Source of the DNA: Microvirga splendida | GTDB taxonomy: Bacteria > Pseudomonadota > Alphaproteobacteria > Rhizobiales > Beijerinckiaceae | Assembly (NCBI RefSeq): GCF_016427565.1 | Contig: NZ_JAELXT010000007.1 | Location: 1-64,000 of the forward strand | DNA length: 64,000 nt | Direction of reading: 5' to 3' | Shown here: one piece after another, positions 43,542 through 53,158 of the stretch | Position numbering within the stretch: position 1 is the stretch's first letter | Layout of the letters: the number at the start of each line of letters is the position of its first letter | Notes under the pieces: generated by a model | The model's input: the letters and a program-made list of their open reading frames with translations, nothing else | Database searches by the model: none | Told to the model about the DNA's origin: nothing | Translations under genes and position numbers: made by a program

Positions 43542-44141
43542 CTAGTGGGCATGACCGTCTCTCGGCGCGGGAGGGGCCGCATGGCCATCATGCTGTCCGC
43601 CGGCGCCGTGCCCCTCCTCAACCGAACCCGTGGCCTCCGTGGTGGCGCCGAGGACATAGTCTTTCGGCACGTCCGCGAACGCCATCACGCGCCCGCCATT
43701 CTCCGAGGCAAATTTTTCGGCAGCGCTCTTGTCGGAGAACGGCACCGCCTCATCGGCGCCCATGCCGCCCTTCATGCGGCTGCCGATGACGAAGAACGCC
43801 TGTTTCGCATCAACCCAGTTTGCTTCCCCGGGCTTGTCCCAGCTCGGAGCCTTGGCCATGTCGGAGACGTAGATCGCGCTAATGTCCTTGGGCTCCTCCG
43901 GCAGCATGGTGAAGGAGATCGCGTCCCGCGCCGACGAGAACCACACCGGCTCCTTGCGGCTCGCCAGGATGATCTGTCCTTTCGGTCCCGTATGCTCCAG
44001 CACGTTCATCCCGCAGTAGTGACCGACGGCGGTGGCCGTCAGCTGCTGCGGGGGCGGCGGGGCCTCGGCGGTCTTCTGATCGTTGCAGCCGGCCAGGGCC
44101 AGCGCACCCGCGAAGGCGGCGAGGAGGACGGTCTTTCTCAT
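43542..44141 (-). CDS. nosL: NosL, copper lipoprotein for NosZ maturation
   Basis: This 199-residue protein has a lipobox LALAGC at about 15-20, so it is an outer- or inner-membrane lipoprotein, and a CGMNVLEH motif that binds Cu(I). It delivers copper for NosZ via NosDFY. Its start overlaps the end of nosY by four bases (ATGA). The C-terminus is histidine- and glycine-rich, which suits metal binding. Confidence 0.93.
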   Translation of the reverse strand: MRKTVLLAAFAGALALAGCNDQKTAEAPPPPQQLTATAVGHYCGMNVLEHTGPKGQIILASRKEPVWFSSARDAISFTMLPEEPKDISAIYVSDMAKAPSWDKPGEANWVDAKQAFFVIGSRMKGGMGADEAVPFSDKSAAEKFASENGGRVMAFADVPKDYVLGATTEATGSVEEGHGAGGQHDGHAAPPAPRDGHAH

Positions 44142-44968
44142 AGTTCTCTCCTGGAGAAGGCCAGCGTCGCGAGCCCGAGCGGGACGAGGGCCCAGGCGGC
44201 GAGAGCGGCAAGGAGGACGGACGGGTTCAAGGTGGCGTTCTGCGCCACCCCGGCCATGCCGGAGAACGCGCTGACGCCGGCAGAGCCCGTCAGGTTGAAC
44301 AGGCGGTAGGCGTCGGCCGGGTTGAGCAGGAGCAGGGCGTTGAGGAACCCGCCGGAGAGCGTCTGGCCTTGGTCCACCACGAGCAGCCCGAGCAGGGCCA
44401 TGTCGTAGATCAGCACGAACAGCAGCCAGATGCCGATGGCGATGCCGCCCGCCGTGCCCCGCTCCCGCACCAGCGCGCTCACCAGGTAGCCTACGGCGAT
44501 GAACGCGGCGCCGAGCAGGATCGAGGAACCGATCATGGACCCGAAGGCCGTCCAGCTCTGGGCGTCGATCTCCGCGCCCGTCACGGCCAATGCACCCGCG
44601 GCGGCGCCGTACCCCAGCAGGGTCGCAAAGGCCAGGATCGACAGGTGGCCCACGAACTTGCCGAGCAGCACCTGCCAGCGCGCCACGGGGTAGCTGAGAA
44701 GCAGCAGCATGGTGCCGCGTTCCATCTCTCCCACGATGGCATCGTGGGAGATGAGGAGCGCGATCAGCGGCACGAGGAAGATCGTGAGGCTGGACAGGCT
44801 GACGATCACCACGTCGAGCGCCCTCACGCCCACGGTACCCGTGGGGGCGCTGCCGAGGAAGGTGAGCGAAAGCGCCAGGCCCGCCAGCAGCAGGGTCGTG
44901 GCGAGCACCCAGCGGTTGCGCAGCCCCTCCTGGATCTCCTTGCGCGCGACGATCAGGATGTTTCTCAT
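44138..44968 (-). CDS. nosY: NosY, membrane subunit of the NosDFY transporter
   Basis: This 276-residue ABC permease has six hydrophobic helices (e.g. VLATTLLLAGLALSLTFLG, IVSLSSLTIFLVPLIALLI, GGIAIGIWLLFVLIYDMALLGLLV). With NosF and NosD it couples ATP hydrolysis to CuZ-site assembly in NosZ. Its N-terminus overlaps nosF by four bases and its stop overlaps nosL by four. Confidence 0.93.
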   Translation of the reverse strand: MRNILIVARKEIQEGLRNRWVLATTLLLAGLALSLTFLGSAPTGTVGVRALDVVIVSLSSLTIFLVPLIALLISHDAIVGEMERGTMLLLLSYPVARWQVLLGKFVGHLSILAFATLLGYGAAAGALAVTGAEIDAQSWTAFGSMIGSSILLGAAFIAVGYLVSALVRERGTAGGIAIGIWLLFVLIYDMALLGLLVVDQGQTLSGGFLNALLLLNPADAYRLFNLTGSAGVSAFSGMAGVAQNATLNPSVLLAALAAWALVPLGLATLAFSRREL

Positions 44969-45885
44969 CGCGCGGCCTCCTGCGTGAGAAGGAAGTGGGC
45001 ATAAAGCTCATCGAGGGTCGGCGGGATTACGTCGAGATCCTCGACCGGCGCACCTTCGTCGGTGGCGCGGCGCAGCACCTCGATCTTCCTGTCTGGCGCG
45101 GCGTCGATCTCGACCATTTGGCCGTTGATGCGGCGCCAGCCATCGACAGGGCCGAGCCAGTTCGGCACGTTGGCCAGCCCCGTACCGGTGACCTTGAGGC
45201 GGATTCGTGTCGGCAGGCGCGCGATGCGGCGCAACTCGTCGAGGGTGCCGTCGGCGACCTTGATCCCGCGGTTCATGATGATGACGCGCCCGGCACGCTC
45301 CTCCAGCTCCGTCAGGGCGTGCGACGACAGCAGGACGGTGGCCCCGCGTCCGCGCAGCTCCTCCACGATCTCGTAGAAGCTCTGGCGCAGGGCAGGATCG
45401 AGGCCGGTGGTCGGCTCGTCAAGCAGGAGCACCCGCGGCTCACCCAGCAGCGCCTGGGCCAGCCCGAGCCGCTGGCGCATACCCTTGGAATAGGTGCCGA
45501 CCCGGCGGCCTGCCGCATGGGTGAGGCCGACGCGGTCGAGGAGCGGTGCGACCGATTTGGCGGGCTCACGCTTCAGGCGAGCATAGAAGGCCAGCGTCTC
45601 GGAGCCCGTCAGGGCTGCATTGAAGGAGACGTTCTCGGGCAGGTAACCCAGCCTGCGGCGGGCTTCGAATTGCCCAGCGACGGGATCGTCACCGAGCACG
45701 GAGATGCTGCCGCTGGTCGGCTTGATCAACCCCAGCATCAGCTTCATCAGCGTGGTCTTGCCGGCGCCGTTGTGGCCGACGAGCGCCACCGTCTCGCCCT
45801 CGGGCAGGCTGAACGAGACGTCGCGCACGGCCTCGACCTTGCCGAAGCGCTTGACGACGTCGCGGATCTCCACCGTTCCGGTCAT
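44965..45885 (-). CDS. nosF: NosF, ATPase of the NosDFY transporter
   Basis: This 306-residue ABC ATPase has Walker A GHNGAGKTT, signature YSKGMRQRLGLAQ, Walker B LLLDEPTTGLDP and the switch histidine in SSHALTE. It powers NosY. Its start overlaps nosD by four bases (CATGACC), and its end overlaps nosY by four. Confidence 0.95.
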   Translation of the reverse strand: MTGTVEIRDVVKRFGKVEAVRDVSFSLPEGETVALVGHNGAGKTTLMKLMLGLIKPTSGSISVLGDDPVAGQFEARRRLGYLPENVSFNAALTGSETLAFYARLKREPAKSVAPLLDRVGLTHAAGRRVGTYSKGMRQRLGLAQALLGEPRVLLLDEPTTGLDPALRQSFYEIVEELRGRGATVLLSSHALTELEERAGRVIIMNRGIKVADGTLDELRRIARLPTRIRLKVTGTGLANVPNWLGPVDGWRRINGQMVEIDAAPDRKIEVLRRATDEGAPVEDLDVIPPTLDELYAHFLLTQEAAR

Positions 45886-47279
45886 GGCCGGCCTCCTTCC
45901 GCAACCGTCTTCGGGCGCACCGGCGGCGCCATGAGCGGCTTGCTGTCGACCACGCCGCCCGGCAGGAGGGCAGGGAACTGGGCCTGAGCCCAGCGGATCA
46001 CCTGCACGGCGGGGCTGTTCATCAGCACCTTCGCCTGCGGCGCGGTCCAGAGCACCTTGTCGACGAGGTCGTTGGGGCGGTAGGCGCTGTCGCCCAGCCC
46101 GTCGCCGTTGAGGTCGAAGGCCGGGTTGTCCGACCAGTAGTTGCCGCGACCGTCCTTGGACCAGTCGAGGTAGCGCGTGCTGACGTATTTCACCTGGTTG
46201 CGGTTCCTGATGAAGGCATTGCCGACCATCTCGTTGCGCTCGGAGCCGGCCGTGAAGTGAATACCGATCTCACAGCCCTCGAACCAGTTGTCGCGGAACC
46301 TGTTCTGGTTGGCGTTGTAGATGAACACGCACTTCGTCGGCCCGGGGCGGGCGTCGGCACCCTGTGTCAGTTCGGCAGCGTCCGATGCCGGAAGACCATG
46401 CTCCTTGTCGTCCTTGCCGCGCGTACCGGCGTTGGTCCAGCGCTCGGCGGGCTGGAGGCGTCCAAGCACGGTGTTGCCGCTGATCTGGGATCCGTTCGCG
46501 TAGTTGAACAGGAAGCCGTGATCGCGGTCGCCGTCCGAGACATTGCCCGTGATCTTCAGGCGGCTGGAGAACATCATCGCGAAGCCAACGGCGTTATTGA
46601 CCGACACGTTGTCCGTGATCTCGCTGTCATTGGTGTACATGTAGTGGATGGCGAAGCGCAGATCGCGGAAGCGGTTGCCCGAGAACACGTTGCGCTTGCT
46701 GGTGATCACGTAGATGCCGTCGCGCCCGAAGCGCACGTCGTTGTCGAGCACCTTGGCGCCAGTGGCGTTCCAGACCGAGATGCCGTTCCCGGCCTCGTTG
46801 AGGCGGCCCTCCTCGATGCCGATGATCGTGTTGCCGCGCGCGATGGAATTCTCGGCCCCGTGAAGGTAGATGCCGTAGAGATTGCCCTCGATCTGGTTGC
46901 CCTCGACAACGGCGCCCGCGGCCGTCTTCTCGACGAAGACCCCCGCGTCCATTTTCTCCAGGTCCGTGCCCGAGCCGCGGATGGTCAGCCCGCGCACGAC
47001 AGCACCCGGGGCCGAGACCGTGACGACGCTCCCCCGGCCCGGTCCGGTCAGGACGGCGCCCGCCTCGCCTTCAACGGTCAGCCGGCGGGTGATCCGGACC
47101 GGGCCGCGGTGCTCGCCGCGCTTCAGGACGATCACGTCGCCCTCGGCGGCGAGATCGATGACGTCCTGGACCGCATCGCCCGTCGCGACGGCGATGCGTT
47201 CAGCCCGGGCGGGCAGGGCGAGGCCGGCGGCGAAGATCGCCGCCAGCCCCATTCGTATCATGGTACGAAGTCCCATCAT
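45882..47279 (-). CDS. nosD: NosD, periplasmic beta-helix copper-assembly protein
   Basis: This 465-residue protein has a signal peptide (ending ALPARA) and a right-handed parallel beta-helix (many NxI and GN repeats, e.g. GNQIEGNLYGIYLHG, DNVSVNNAVG). It receives copper from NosL and passes it to apo-NosZ in the periplasm. It starts four bases after the nosZ stop, using ATG 47279 or 47276. A decayed copy of its 3' end lies at 52889-53115. Confidence 0.95.
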   Translation of the reverse strand: MMGLRTMIRMGLAAIFAAGLALPARAERIAVATGDAVQDVIDLAAEGDVIVLKRGEHRGPVRITRRLTVEGEAGAVLTGPGRGSVVTVSAPGAVVRGLTIRGSGTDLEKMDAGVFVEKTAAGAVVEGNQIEGNLYGIYLHGAENSIARGNTIIGIEEGRLNEAGNGISVWNATGAKVLDNDVRFGRDGIYVITSKRNVFSGNRFRDLRFAIHYMYTNDSEITDNVSVNNAVGFAMMFSSRLKITGNVSDGDRDHGFLFNYANGSQISGNTVLGRLQPAERWTNAGTRGKDDKEHGLPASDAAELTQGADARPGPTKCVFIYNANQNRFRDNWFEGCEIGIHFTAGSERNEMVGNAFIRNRNQVKYVSTRYLDWSKDGRGNYWSDNPAFDLNGDGLGDSAYRPNDLVDKVLWTAPQAKVLMNSPAVQVIRWAQAQFPALLPGGVVDSKPLMAPPVRPKTVAEGGRP

Positions 47280-47283
47280 GTCG

Positions 47284-49254
47284 TCAGGACGCCTGCGGCT
47301 CGACGAACATCCGGCCCTTCATCTCCATGTGCATGGCATGGCAGAACCAGGAGCAGAAGTACCAGTACACGCCGGGCCGGTCCGCCGTGAACGTGACCGA
47401 GGCCGTGGCCTGGGGCGCCACCTCCATGTTGATGCCGTAATTGACGATGGCGAAGCCGTGGGTCAGGTCCTCGACCTCGTCGACATTGGTCACGTACACC
47501 GTCACCTCGTCGCCCTGCTTCACCTGGAAGGACTCCAGCCCATAGGCAGGTGCGGCCGAGGTCATGTAGACCCGCACCTTGTTGCCGTCGCGGATCACCT
47601 CCGAGTCGGTTTCCAGGGTGATGCCGTCGGCCTTGGCCTGCTGCACCGCATCGGCGAAGAACGGGTCGTCGCGCTTCCAGGTATGCACCGGGTTGATCTT
47701 GGAACGGTGCACGATGGTGGCGTCGTGCGGCTCCGCGAAGCTCGGGCCGTCATGGACGAGCACCATGCGATCACCGGAGATGTCGATGAGCTGGTCGTTC
47801 TCAGGCTTGAGCGGGCCGACGTTGAGGTAGCGGTCCTTCGAGAATTTGTTCAGCGAGATCAGCCACTTGCCGTCCGCCTCCTTGGTCTGCCCCATGGAGG
47901 TGTGGTTGTGACCCGGTTGATAATGCACGTCGAGCTTCTGGATCACCGGATTGACCTTCTCGCCCGCGAAGGCACGCCGGGCGAGGTCGATGTTCCACTT
48001 CACCACCTGGCTGTCGAGGAACAGCGTCGTGTAGGCGTTGCCCTTGCCGTCATAAGCGGTGTGCAGCGGGCCGAGACCCAGCTCCGGCTCGGCCACGACC
48101 ACGTCACGCGGCTTGATCTTGTCCGCGAACAGGTCGTCGAGCTTGCGGGCGTCGAAGACCGTAACGGTCGGCGACAGCTTGCCGTTGGCCACGAAGTGGA
48201 TGCCGTCCGGCGCGGTGTTGATGCCGTGCGGGCTGTTCGCCACCGGAATGTAGCGGGTGAACTTCGAGCCCTGGCGGCCGTCGAGGAGGGGTACGCCGCC
48301 CACCGTCTGGGCTTCGCCGGCCTTCACGGCGTCCTCAATGGCCTTGAGGTTGAAGACGACGACCCAGTCCTGCTCCTTGGCCATCATCTCTGCCAGCGTC
48401 ACACCCTCTTCCGAGTTGTAGCAGGTGGCCCAGGCGTACTTGCCCTGGTAATCGGCGTCGACGTTGTCGAGGTTGCCGTCGACCCGGATCTGCCACGCCA
48501 CCTTCATGGTATCGCCGTCGACGGCCGTGAAGATCGACGAATACTGCTTCGGGTCGTCGAGGATCTTGCCGTCGTTCGGGATCGGCACGCGATCCTCGCC
48601 GTTGCAGAACACGTAGCCCGTGCGCGGGTACTTCTGCACGCGCAGCCCGTGGACCGTGTGCTGGTTGGGCAACTGGATGATCTTGTCGCACTTCATCACG
48701 TCGAGCCGGATTCGGGCGACGCGGGTGTTCAGCTTGTCGTTCACGAACAGGTAGCGCCCGTCGTAGGTGCCGTCCGTGAAGGACAGGTGGGGGTGGTGCA
48801 GGTCACCGGCCGTGTAGACCCCGCCCTTGTCCTTGAGATACTCGACGCTATCCGGCGTCAGGCCCTCGGTGAGGATCTTGCGGCTCTCGTTGGTCTGGCC
48901 CCAGCCGGTGGCGCTGTCGCGGTTGAAGACCGGGATGCGCATCAACTCGCGCATGGACGGCAGGCCGACGATGCGCACCTCGCCGGTCTGGCCGCTGGAG
49001 AAGAACACGTAGTACTCGTCGAGCTCGCCGGGCTTGACCTCGTACTTGTTGGCGACCGCGGGGCGCGCGGCCGGCGCGCCAGGAGCCGTCTGCGCCTCGG
49101 CCGGCGTGACCAAGCCCGCATCCTTCAGGGACACCCCGCCCGCGACGCCTGTCGCTCCGGCGGCCGCCACCGCGGCAGTCGTTCCAAGCAACTGGCGACG
49201 GCTGAGGCCGTTTTTGTTTTCTTCCTGTGACACGTGAGTCTCCTTCTTGGTCAT
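47284..49254 (-). CDS. nosZ: Nitrous oxide reductase (clade I, Tat-exported)
   Basis: This 656-residue NosZ has a Tat leader with [10 protein letters not shown] and a seven-bladed propeller whose histidines (for example DLHHPHLSF and AQH-type) form the CuZ cluster. Its C-terminal cupredoxin has the CuA ligands in [12 protein letters not shown]. It reduces N2O to N2 in the periplasm. The SRRxxL Tat motif and length indicate clade I. It lies between nosR and nosD and overlaps nosR by four bases. Confidence 0.97.
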   Translation of the reverse strand: MTKKETHVSQEENKNGLSRRQLLGTTAAVAAAGATGVAGGVSLKDAGLVTPAEAQTAPGAPAARPAVANKYEVKPGELDEYYVFFSSGQTGEVRIVGLPSMRELMRIPVFNRDSATGWGQTNESRKILTEGLTPDSVEYLKDKGGVYTAGDLHHPHLSFTDGTYDGRYLFVNDKLNTRVARIRLDVMKCDKIIQLPNQHTVHGLRVQKYPRTGYVFCNGEDRVPIPNDGKILDDPKQYSSIFTAVDGDTMKVAWQIRVDGNLDNVDADYQGKYAWATCYNSEEGVTLAEMMAKEQDWVVVFNLKAIEDAVKAGEAQTVGGVPLLDGRQGSKFTRYIPVANSPHGINTAPDGIHFVANGKLSPTVTVFDARKLDDLFADKIKPRDVVVAEPELGLGPLHTAYDGKGNAYTTLFLDSQVVKWNIDLARRAFAGEKVNPVIQKLDVHYQPGHNHTSMGQTKEADGKWLISLNKFSKDRYLNVGPLKPENDQLIDISGDRMVLVHDGPSFAEPHDATIVHRSKINPVHTWKRDDPFFADAVQQAKADGITLETDSEVIRDGNKVRVYMTSAAPAYGLESFQVKQGDEVTVYVTNVDEVEDLTHGFAIVNYGINMEVAPQATASVTFTADRPGVYWYFCSWFCHAMHMEMKGRMFVEPQAS

Positions 49255-51662
49255 GAAGCGGTGGTCGGAACGTCGGCCGCTGTCGGTTCGTCCGTGGGCG
49301 CTCCGACGGCCTTTCCCTTGTGGGTGATGATCGGTTTAGCGGGTCCGCTGCCGCCGTCTTTGCTCTGGCGCATGGACGGCGACGAAAGGGCCTCGCGCTT
49401 CTCGCGCTTCAGGCGGACCTGGATCATGTGCGGGCAGCGCTGATCGTCGTGGTACAGCTCCTGGCAATGCATGCAGTAGATGCACTCGTTGACGTTGATC
49501 ACGCCTTCCGGGTGGATCGACTGAACCGGGCATTCCTTGGCGCAGCGCTGGCAGGGCGAGCCGCACTCGGGCCAACGCTTGAGCCATTCGAACATGCGGA
49601 TTCTGCCGGGGATCGCGAGCGCCGCGCCCAAAGGGCAGAGATAGCGGCAGAAGAAGCGTTCGATGAACAGGCCGGCCGCGAGCAGCGTCAGGGCGTAGAT
49701 GACGAACGGCCAGTCGCGGACGAACTTCAGGATGATGGCGGTCTTGAACGGCTCGACCTCGGCGAAGACCTCGGCGAGCGCCACGTTGTAGAGCGAGAGG
49801 CCGAACAGGCCGAGGAAGATGATGTACTTGATCGGCCACAGGCGCTCGTGCAGGCCCCACGGCACGGTGATCTGCGGTACCTTCAGCCATTGCGCGATGT
49901 TGTTGGTCAGCTCCTGAAGCGCGCCGAAGGGGCAGAGCCAGCCGCAGAAGGGTCCGCGGCCCCAGAACAGCAGCGCCGCCGCGACCGCGGCCCAGAGGAT
50001 GAAGATCAGCGGCGCGGCGAGGAAGAACTCCCAGTTGAAGTCCGTGATGAGGGAATTCGTGAAGGTCAGGACGTTGACGACCGAGAGCTGGGCGTTGGCG
50101 TACCAGCCGAGCCAGACCAGCGTGAACGTCAGATAGGCGCGGCGCACCCAGACGTAGACCTTCGGGCGCTTCACCAAGGCATCCTGGAAGAAGAAGATCG
50201 CGGTGAGGACGGCAAGCGCAATGGCCGCGATGCCGATGGAAACGGTGTTCGTCTTCCAGATCTTGAGCCAGAGCGGCTCGTCGATCTCTCCGGCGGCCAG
50301 CGCGTCGGCATCGTTCAATGACGGCTCGGCAGGAGGTGCCGCCTGCACGGGCGCACTCGGCTGCCCTTGGACCTGGGCCTGCTGCGAAGGGGCCGGAGCG
50401 GGCGTCGGTGCCGGGGCGGGAGGCTGCTCGATCCGCAGATACTGGTCCGGCAGCGTGTATTCGAGATTGTAGGTCAGGAAGGCCCGGTCGCGGGCGCCGA
50501 CGTTGCGTTGGACGAGCAGCTGCACCTGCCATGGCTCCGTGAGGTCGAGCTTGAAGTCCTCCGGCACCACGAACAGGGCGATCTCGCGCAGGGCAGGCGC
50601 ACCCGCGGCCGCGAGGTCGCCGAGGCGGGTGTGGTTGCGGTCGCGGAAGCGGATGCCCTGGCCGCCCTGGAGCAGTTCGATGCGGTCGAAGATGCCGCCG
50701 CGGACATAGCCCGAGCCCTTGAAGGAGTAGACACCGTCACCGGCAACAACGATGGCCTGCTGGTCCGGCTTGAGGCGGGACTTGAGCTGCTCGTAGCCTG
50801 CGTCGCCAAGCAGGCTGCGCCCGATGGTGGGCACGCTCACGGGCGCGACGTACATGTCGATGAAGGTGTCGTTCGGGTCGCCAGTTTCCGCGTTGTTGGC
50901 CGCCTCCTGGTTGCCCGCCTGGAGGTAGGCCTCGTTGACCTCGCCAACGGTGAGTGACAGGCGCCGGACCGAGCCGTCGCCGAGAAGAGTCTGCCAGTCC
51001 CGGACCTCGCTCTTCGACAGGTCCACGGTCTTTACGGCCGCCGGAGCAGCCGCGGCCGCTCCGGCGGTTTGACCGCCACCTGCGCCGAGGCGGCCGCTGC
51101 GGATCAGCCGCACGGCGGAGCGCACGACGCTGTCGCCCATGACGAGAACCGTCACGGTGGCGCCGCTGACGATGTCGACCTGGGGCGGGCGCTCCGCGCC
51201 CGTCGAGACCGGCTTCATGTCCTTGCCGATGAGCTTGTTCATCGCGTCGACAATGCGACGCTCGGGGATGCCGATGAGGACGATGGGCTCCTTGTGGTCG
51301 ACGAGCTTGATGCCCGTAATGACGCCGTTCGGGTCGATGCCGACCAGCATGTGGATCGGCTTGCCCGAATAGCCGGTGGTGCCCGTGAAGTCGGAGTTGA
51401 GGTAGACGTAGCCGAGCAGGCGGTCGCCCTGCTGCACAGGGATGAGCGGCGGATCGCCTTGGGGCGTGCCGAAGCGGTCAGCGCCTGGGAAGAACTCGCT
51501 AGGCTGCGCCTTGGGGAGGAACTCCTGCACGCGCCCGGCTGCCAGGGCTTGCCCTGCCCACAACAGAAGGATCATGGCCCCCAGCAGGGCCAGAACCCGA
51601 AGAACCTGCAGAGTGGTGATGGAGAAGGATCGGGCGGGGTTTAACGAATTCGATCTTTCCAA
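49251..51662 (-). CDS. nosR: NosR, membrane flavin/iron-sulfur electron donor to NosZ
   Basis: This protein has an N-terminal periplasmic FMN-binding domain with SGATVT (flavin-linking threonine), about six helices, [12 protein letters not shown] and [11 protein letters not shown] motifs, and [4Fe-4S] sets [13 protein letters not shown] and CIYCMHC...CP. The frame is open to ATG 51833, but that region covers the FNR-type box at 51819 and would put a 58-residue tail before the signal helix. The TTG at 51662, with GGACGG upstream, gives a normal leader and is preferred; ATG 51779 is the alternative. It supplies electrons and supports nosZ expression. Confidence 0.9.
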   Translation of the reverse strand: MERSNSLNPARSFSITTLQVLRVLALLGAMILLLWAGQALAAGRVQEFLPKAQPSEFFPGADRFGTPQGDPPLIPVQQGDRLLGYVYLNSDFTGTTGYSGKPIHMLVGIDPNGVITGIKLVDHKEPIVLIGIPERRIVDAMNKLIGKDMKPVSTGAERPPQVDIVSGATVTVLVMGDSVVRSAVRLIRSGRLGAGGGQTAGAAAAAPAAVKTVDLSKSEVRDWQTLLGDGSVRRLSLTVGEVNEAYLQAGNQEAANNAETGDPNDTFIDMYVAPVSVPTIGRSLLGDAGYEQLKSRLKPDQQAIVVAGDGVYSFKGSGYVRGGIFDRIELLQGGQGIRFRDRNHTRLGDLAAAGAPALREIALFVVPEDFKLDLTEPWQVQLLVQRNVGARDRAFLTYNLEYTLPDQYLRIEQPPAPAPTPAPAPSQQAQVQGQPSAPVQAAPPAEPSLNDADALAAGEIDEPLWLKIWKTNTVSIGIAAIALAVLTAIFFFQDALVKRPKVYVWVRRAYLTFTLVWLGWYANAQLSVVNVLTFTNSLITDFNWEFFLAAPLIFILWAAVAAALLFWGRGPFCGWLCPFGALQELTNNIAQWLKVPQITVPWGLHERLWPIKYIIFLGLFGLSLYNVALAEVFAEVEPFKTAIILKFVRDWPFVIYALTLLAAGLFIERFFCRYLCPLGAALAIPGRIRMFEWLKRWPECGSPCQRCAKECPVQSIHPEGVINVNECIYCMHCQELYHDDQRCPHMIQVRLKREKREALSSPSMRQSKDGGSGPAKPIITHKGKAVGAPTDEPTAADVPTTAS

Positions 51663-51818
51663 CAGGGACCGTCCAGCGTCAGAGTGTGCTTCTGAACAGA
51701 AAACACGGAACGGTCGGCGGGCCAGAAAGGTTCCGCTTGCCGTGTCGTGATTTTCCGGGGCTGGATCGGTGAAGATCATGAAGCCCGGCACTCTATGAAA
51801 CAGCCGAGCTTGTATTGC

Positions 51819-51834
51819 TTTGATCTGGCGCAAA
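51819..51834. promoter_or_regulatory. Bidirectional FNR/NnrR-type box between nosR and a ferritin-like gene
   Basis: TTTGATCTGGCGCAAA carries TTG-N8-CAA with one TTTGA and one GCAAA half. It lies between nosR (minus) and the gene at 51898 (plus). Class II starts would fall near 51785 (nos) and 51868 (plus gene). Confidence 0.65.
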
Positions 51835-51897
51835 TTGACGGATCATGCATCCCTCGTCAACCTCTGGCGCCATCGTCAGCATCATGAGGAGAGTCCG

Positions 51898-52773
51898 ATG
51901 TCGCTTCTGAAAGCTGAGCCGACGGGAACCGTGAGGTCCCTGGAGGAGCTGTTCGCCATCGCCGCCGCCATGGAGCATGAGGCTGCGACCCGCTACGCCG
52001 AGATTGCCGCACGCATGCGCCATGAGGGCAATCCTGCGCTGGCGGAGGTGTTCGAGCGCCTGTCCGCCGACGAGCAGGGCCACCTCGACGGCGTCGTGCA
52101 TTGGTCGCAGAAGACCAAGGGGCAGGATCCCGATCCGGCGCGGATCCGCTGGGCGCTGCCAGAGACCTTCGACGACGAGGGGGCGGCCACAACGGATCCC
52201 AAGCTGCTGAGCGCCTACCGCGCGCTCTCGATGGCGGTGCGCAATGAGGAGCGCGCCTTCGCCTTCTGGAGCTACGTGGCGGCGCATGCGGAGGTGCCCG
52301 AGATCCAGCACGCGGCCGAGACAATGGCCCACGAGGAACTCGGACATGTGGCGACTCTTCGACGGGAGAGGCGGAAGGCCTTTCATGTTGAGCGCAGGCA
52401 TACGGGCGCTGCCGGGGAGGGCGGGCAAGCGGATCTTGCCGCCCTGGAGCGGCGGCTCGCCGATCTGCTCGATCCCCTCGCGGCCAAGGCTTCGCCTGAG
52501 GAGGGCGCACGCCTCAAGGGCTTTGCCGACGAGGCGCGGCATCACGCGCAGCAGCTTGAGCGATTCCCCATCGTCGTGCCCGGCGCACGGCCCATGGACA
52601 CAACACCGGATGACCCTGTCGCTTTGGCCGAACTGCTGACCGACCGCTACCTCGAAGCCGGCGACACTCTGCAGGACGAGCAGGCGCTGGGGCGGGTGCA
52701 GGCGCTCGCCGGACGCGCCATCGCCCGCCTCGCCTGGCTGCGGGCGGACCTTCCCGAGTTGCAACGAGCCTGA
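51898..52773 (+). CDS. Ferritin-like/rubrerythrin-type protein
   Basis: This 291-residue protein has a ferritin-like four-helix bundle with a first helix AIAAAMEHEAATRYAEIAARM (split over about 20-40), EQGHLDGVVHW and two more ligand-bearing helices with E..H patterns (NEERAFAFWSY, HEELGHVATLRRE). A second, shorter helical part follows after about 170. It may use a di-iron site for peroxide or NO. ATG 51898 has GGAGAG upstream. A shared FNR-type box lies before it. No rubredoxin cysteines are seen. Confidence 0.75.
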   Translation: MSLLKAEPTGTVRSLEELFAIAAAMEHEAATRYAEIAARMRHEGNPALAEVFERLSADEQGHLDGVVHWSQKTKGQDPDPARIRWALPETFDDEGAATTDPKLLSAYRALSMAVRNEERAFAFWSYVAAHAEVPEIQHAAETMAHEELGHVATLRRERRKAFHVERRHTGAAGEGGQADLAALERRLADLLDPLAAKASPEEGARLKGFADEARHHAQQLERFPIVVPGARPMDTTPDDPVALAELLTDRYLEAGDTLQDEQALGRVQALAGRAIARLAWLRADLPELQRA

Positions 52774-52888
52774 CCGCGCGGGCTCGCCCTGGCAGCAAAG
52801 TGGGCGGCTTCGAAGAATATCAAGGCCGCTGTCTTGGGGAATGGTGCCGCTTCGCCGGTGCCCGTGCCACCTGTCATGGGGCCGCCGG

Positions 52889-53115
52889 TTATGGCCGGCT
52901 TGCTGCGGCGGGCTTCGGGCGCGCGGGCGGCACCATGAGAGGGCGGCTGTCGCCGCCCGGCAGCAGGGCGGGGAACTGTGTCTGCGCCCAGCGGATCACC
53001 TCCACGGCGGGGCTGTTCATCAGCACCTTCCTGCGGCGCGGTCCAGAGCACCCGGCCCACGAGGTCGTTCGGGCGGTAGGCACCATCGCCAGTACAGTCT
53101 CCGGGCAGATTGAGG
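52889..53115 (-). pseudogene. nosD: Frameshifted copy of the nosD 3' end
   Basis: Read on the minus strand this matches the last about 75 residues of nosD: LNLPGDCTGDGAYRPNDLVGRVLWTAPQ, then after a two-base loss near 53030 the frame continues KVLMNSPAVEVIRWAQTQFPALLPGG and ends ASRP (shown by pieces). The match to nosD at 45882 extends into the first bases of nosF. It follows copCD directly. It is a remnant of a duplicated nos region and makes no protein. Confidence 0.8.
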
Positions 53116-53158
53116 AGATTGGGCGGGGTGACACCGGCTGCCGCGGGTGCATCTGGCT

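Noticed and set aside
46882-49230. A 782-residue plus-strand frame opposite nosZ
   Set aside because: NosZ on the other strand has all copper motifs. The antisense frame shows no family features.
51780-51833. Extending nosR to the ATG at 51833
   Set aside because: This start lies in the FNR-type box and adds a long polar tail before the signal helix.
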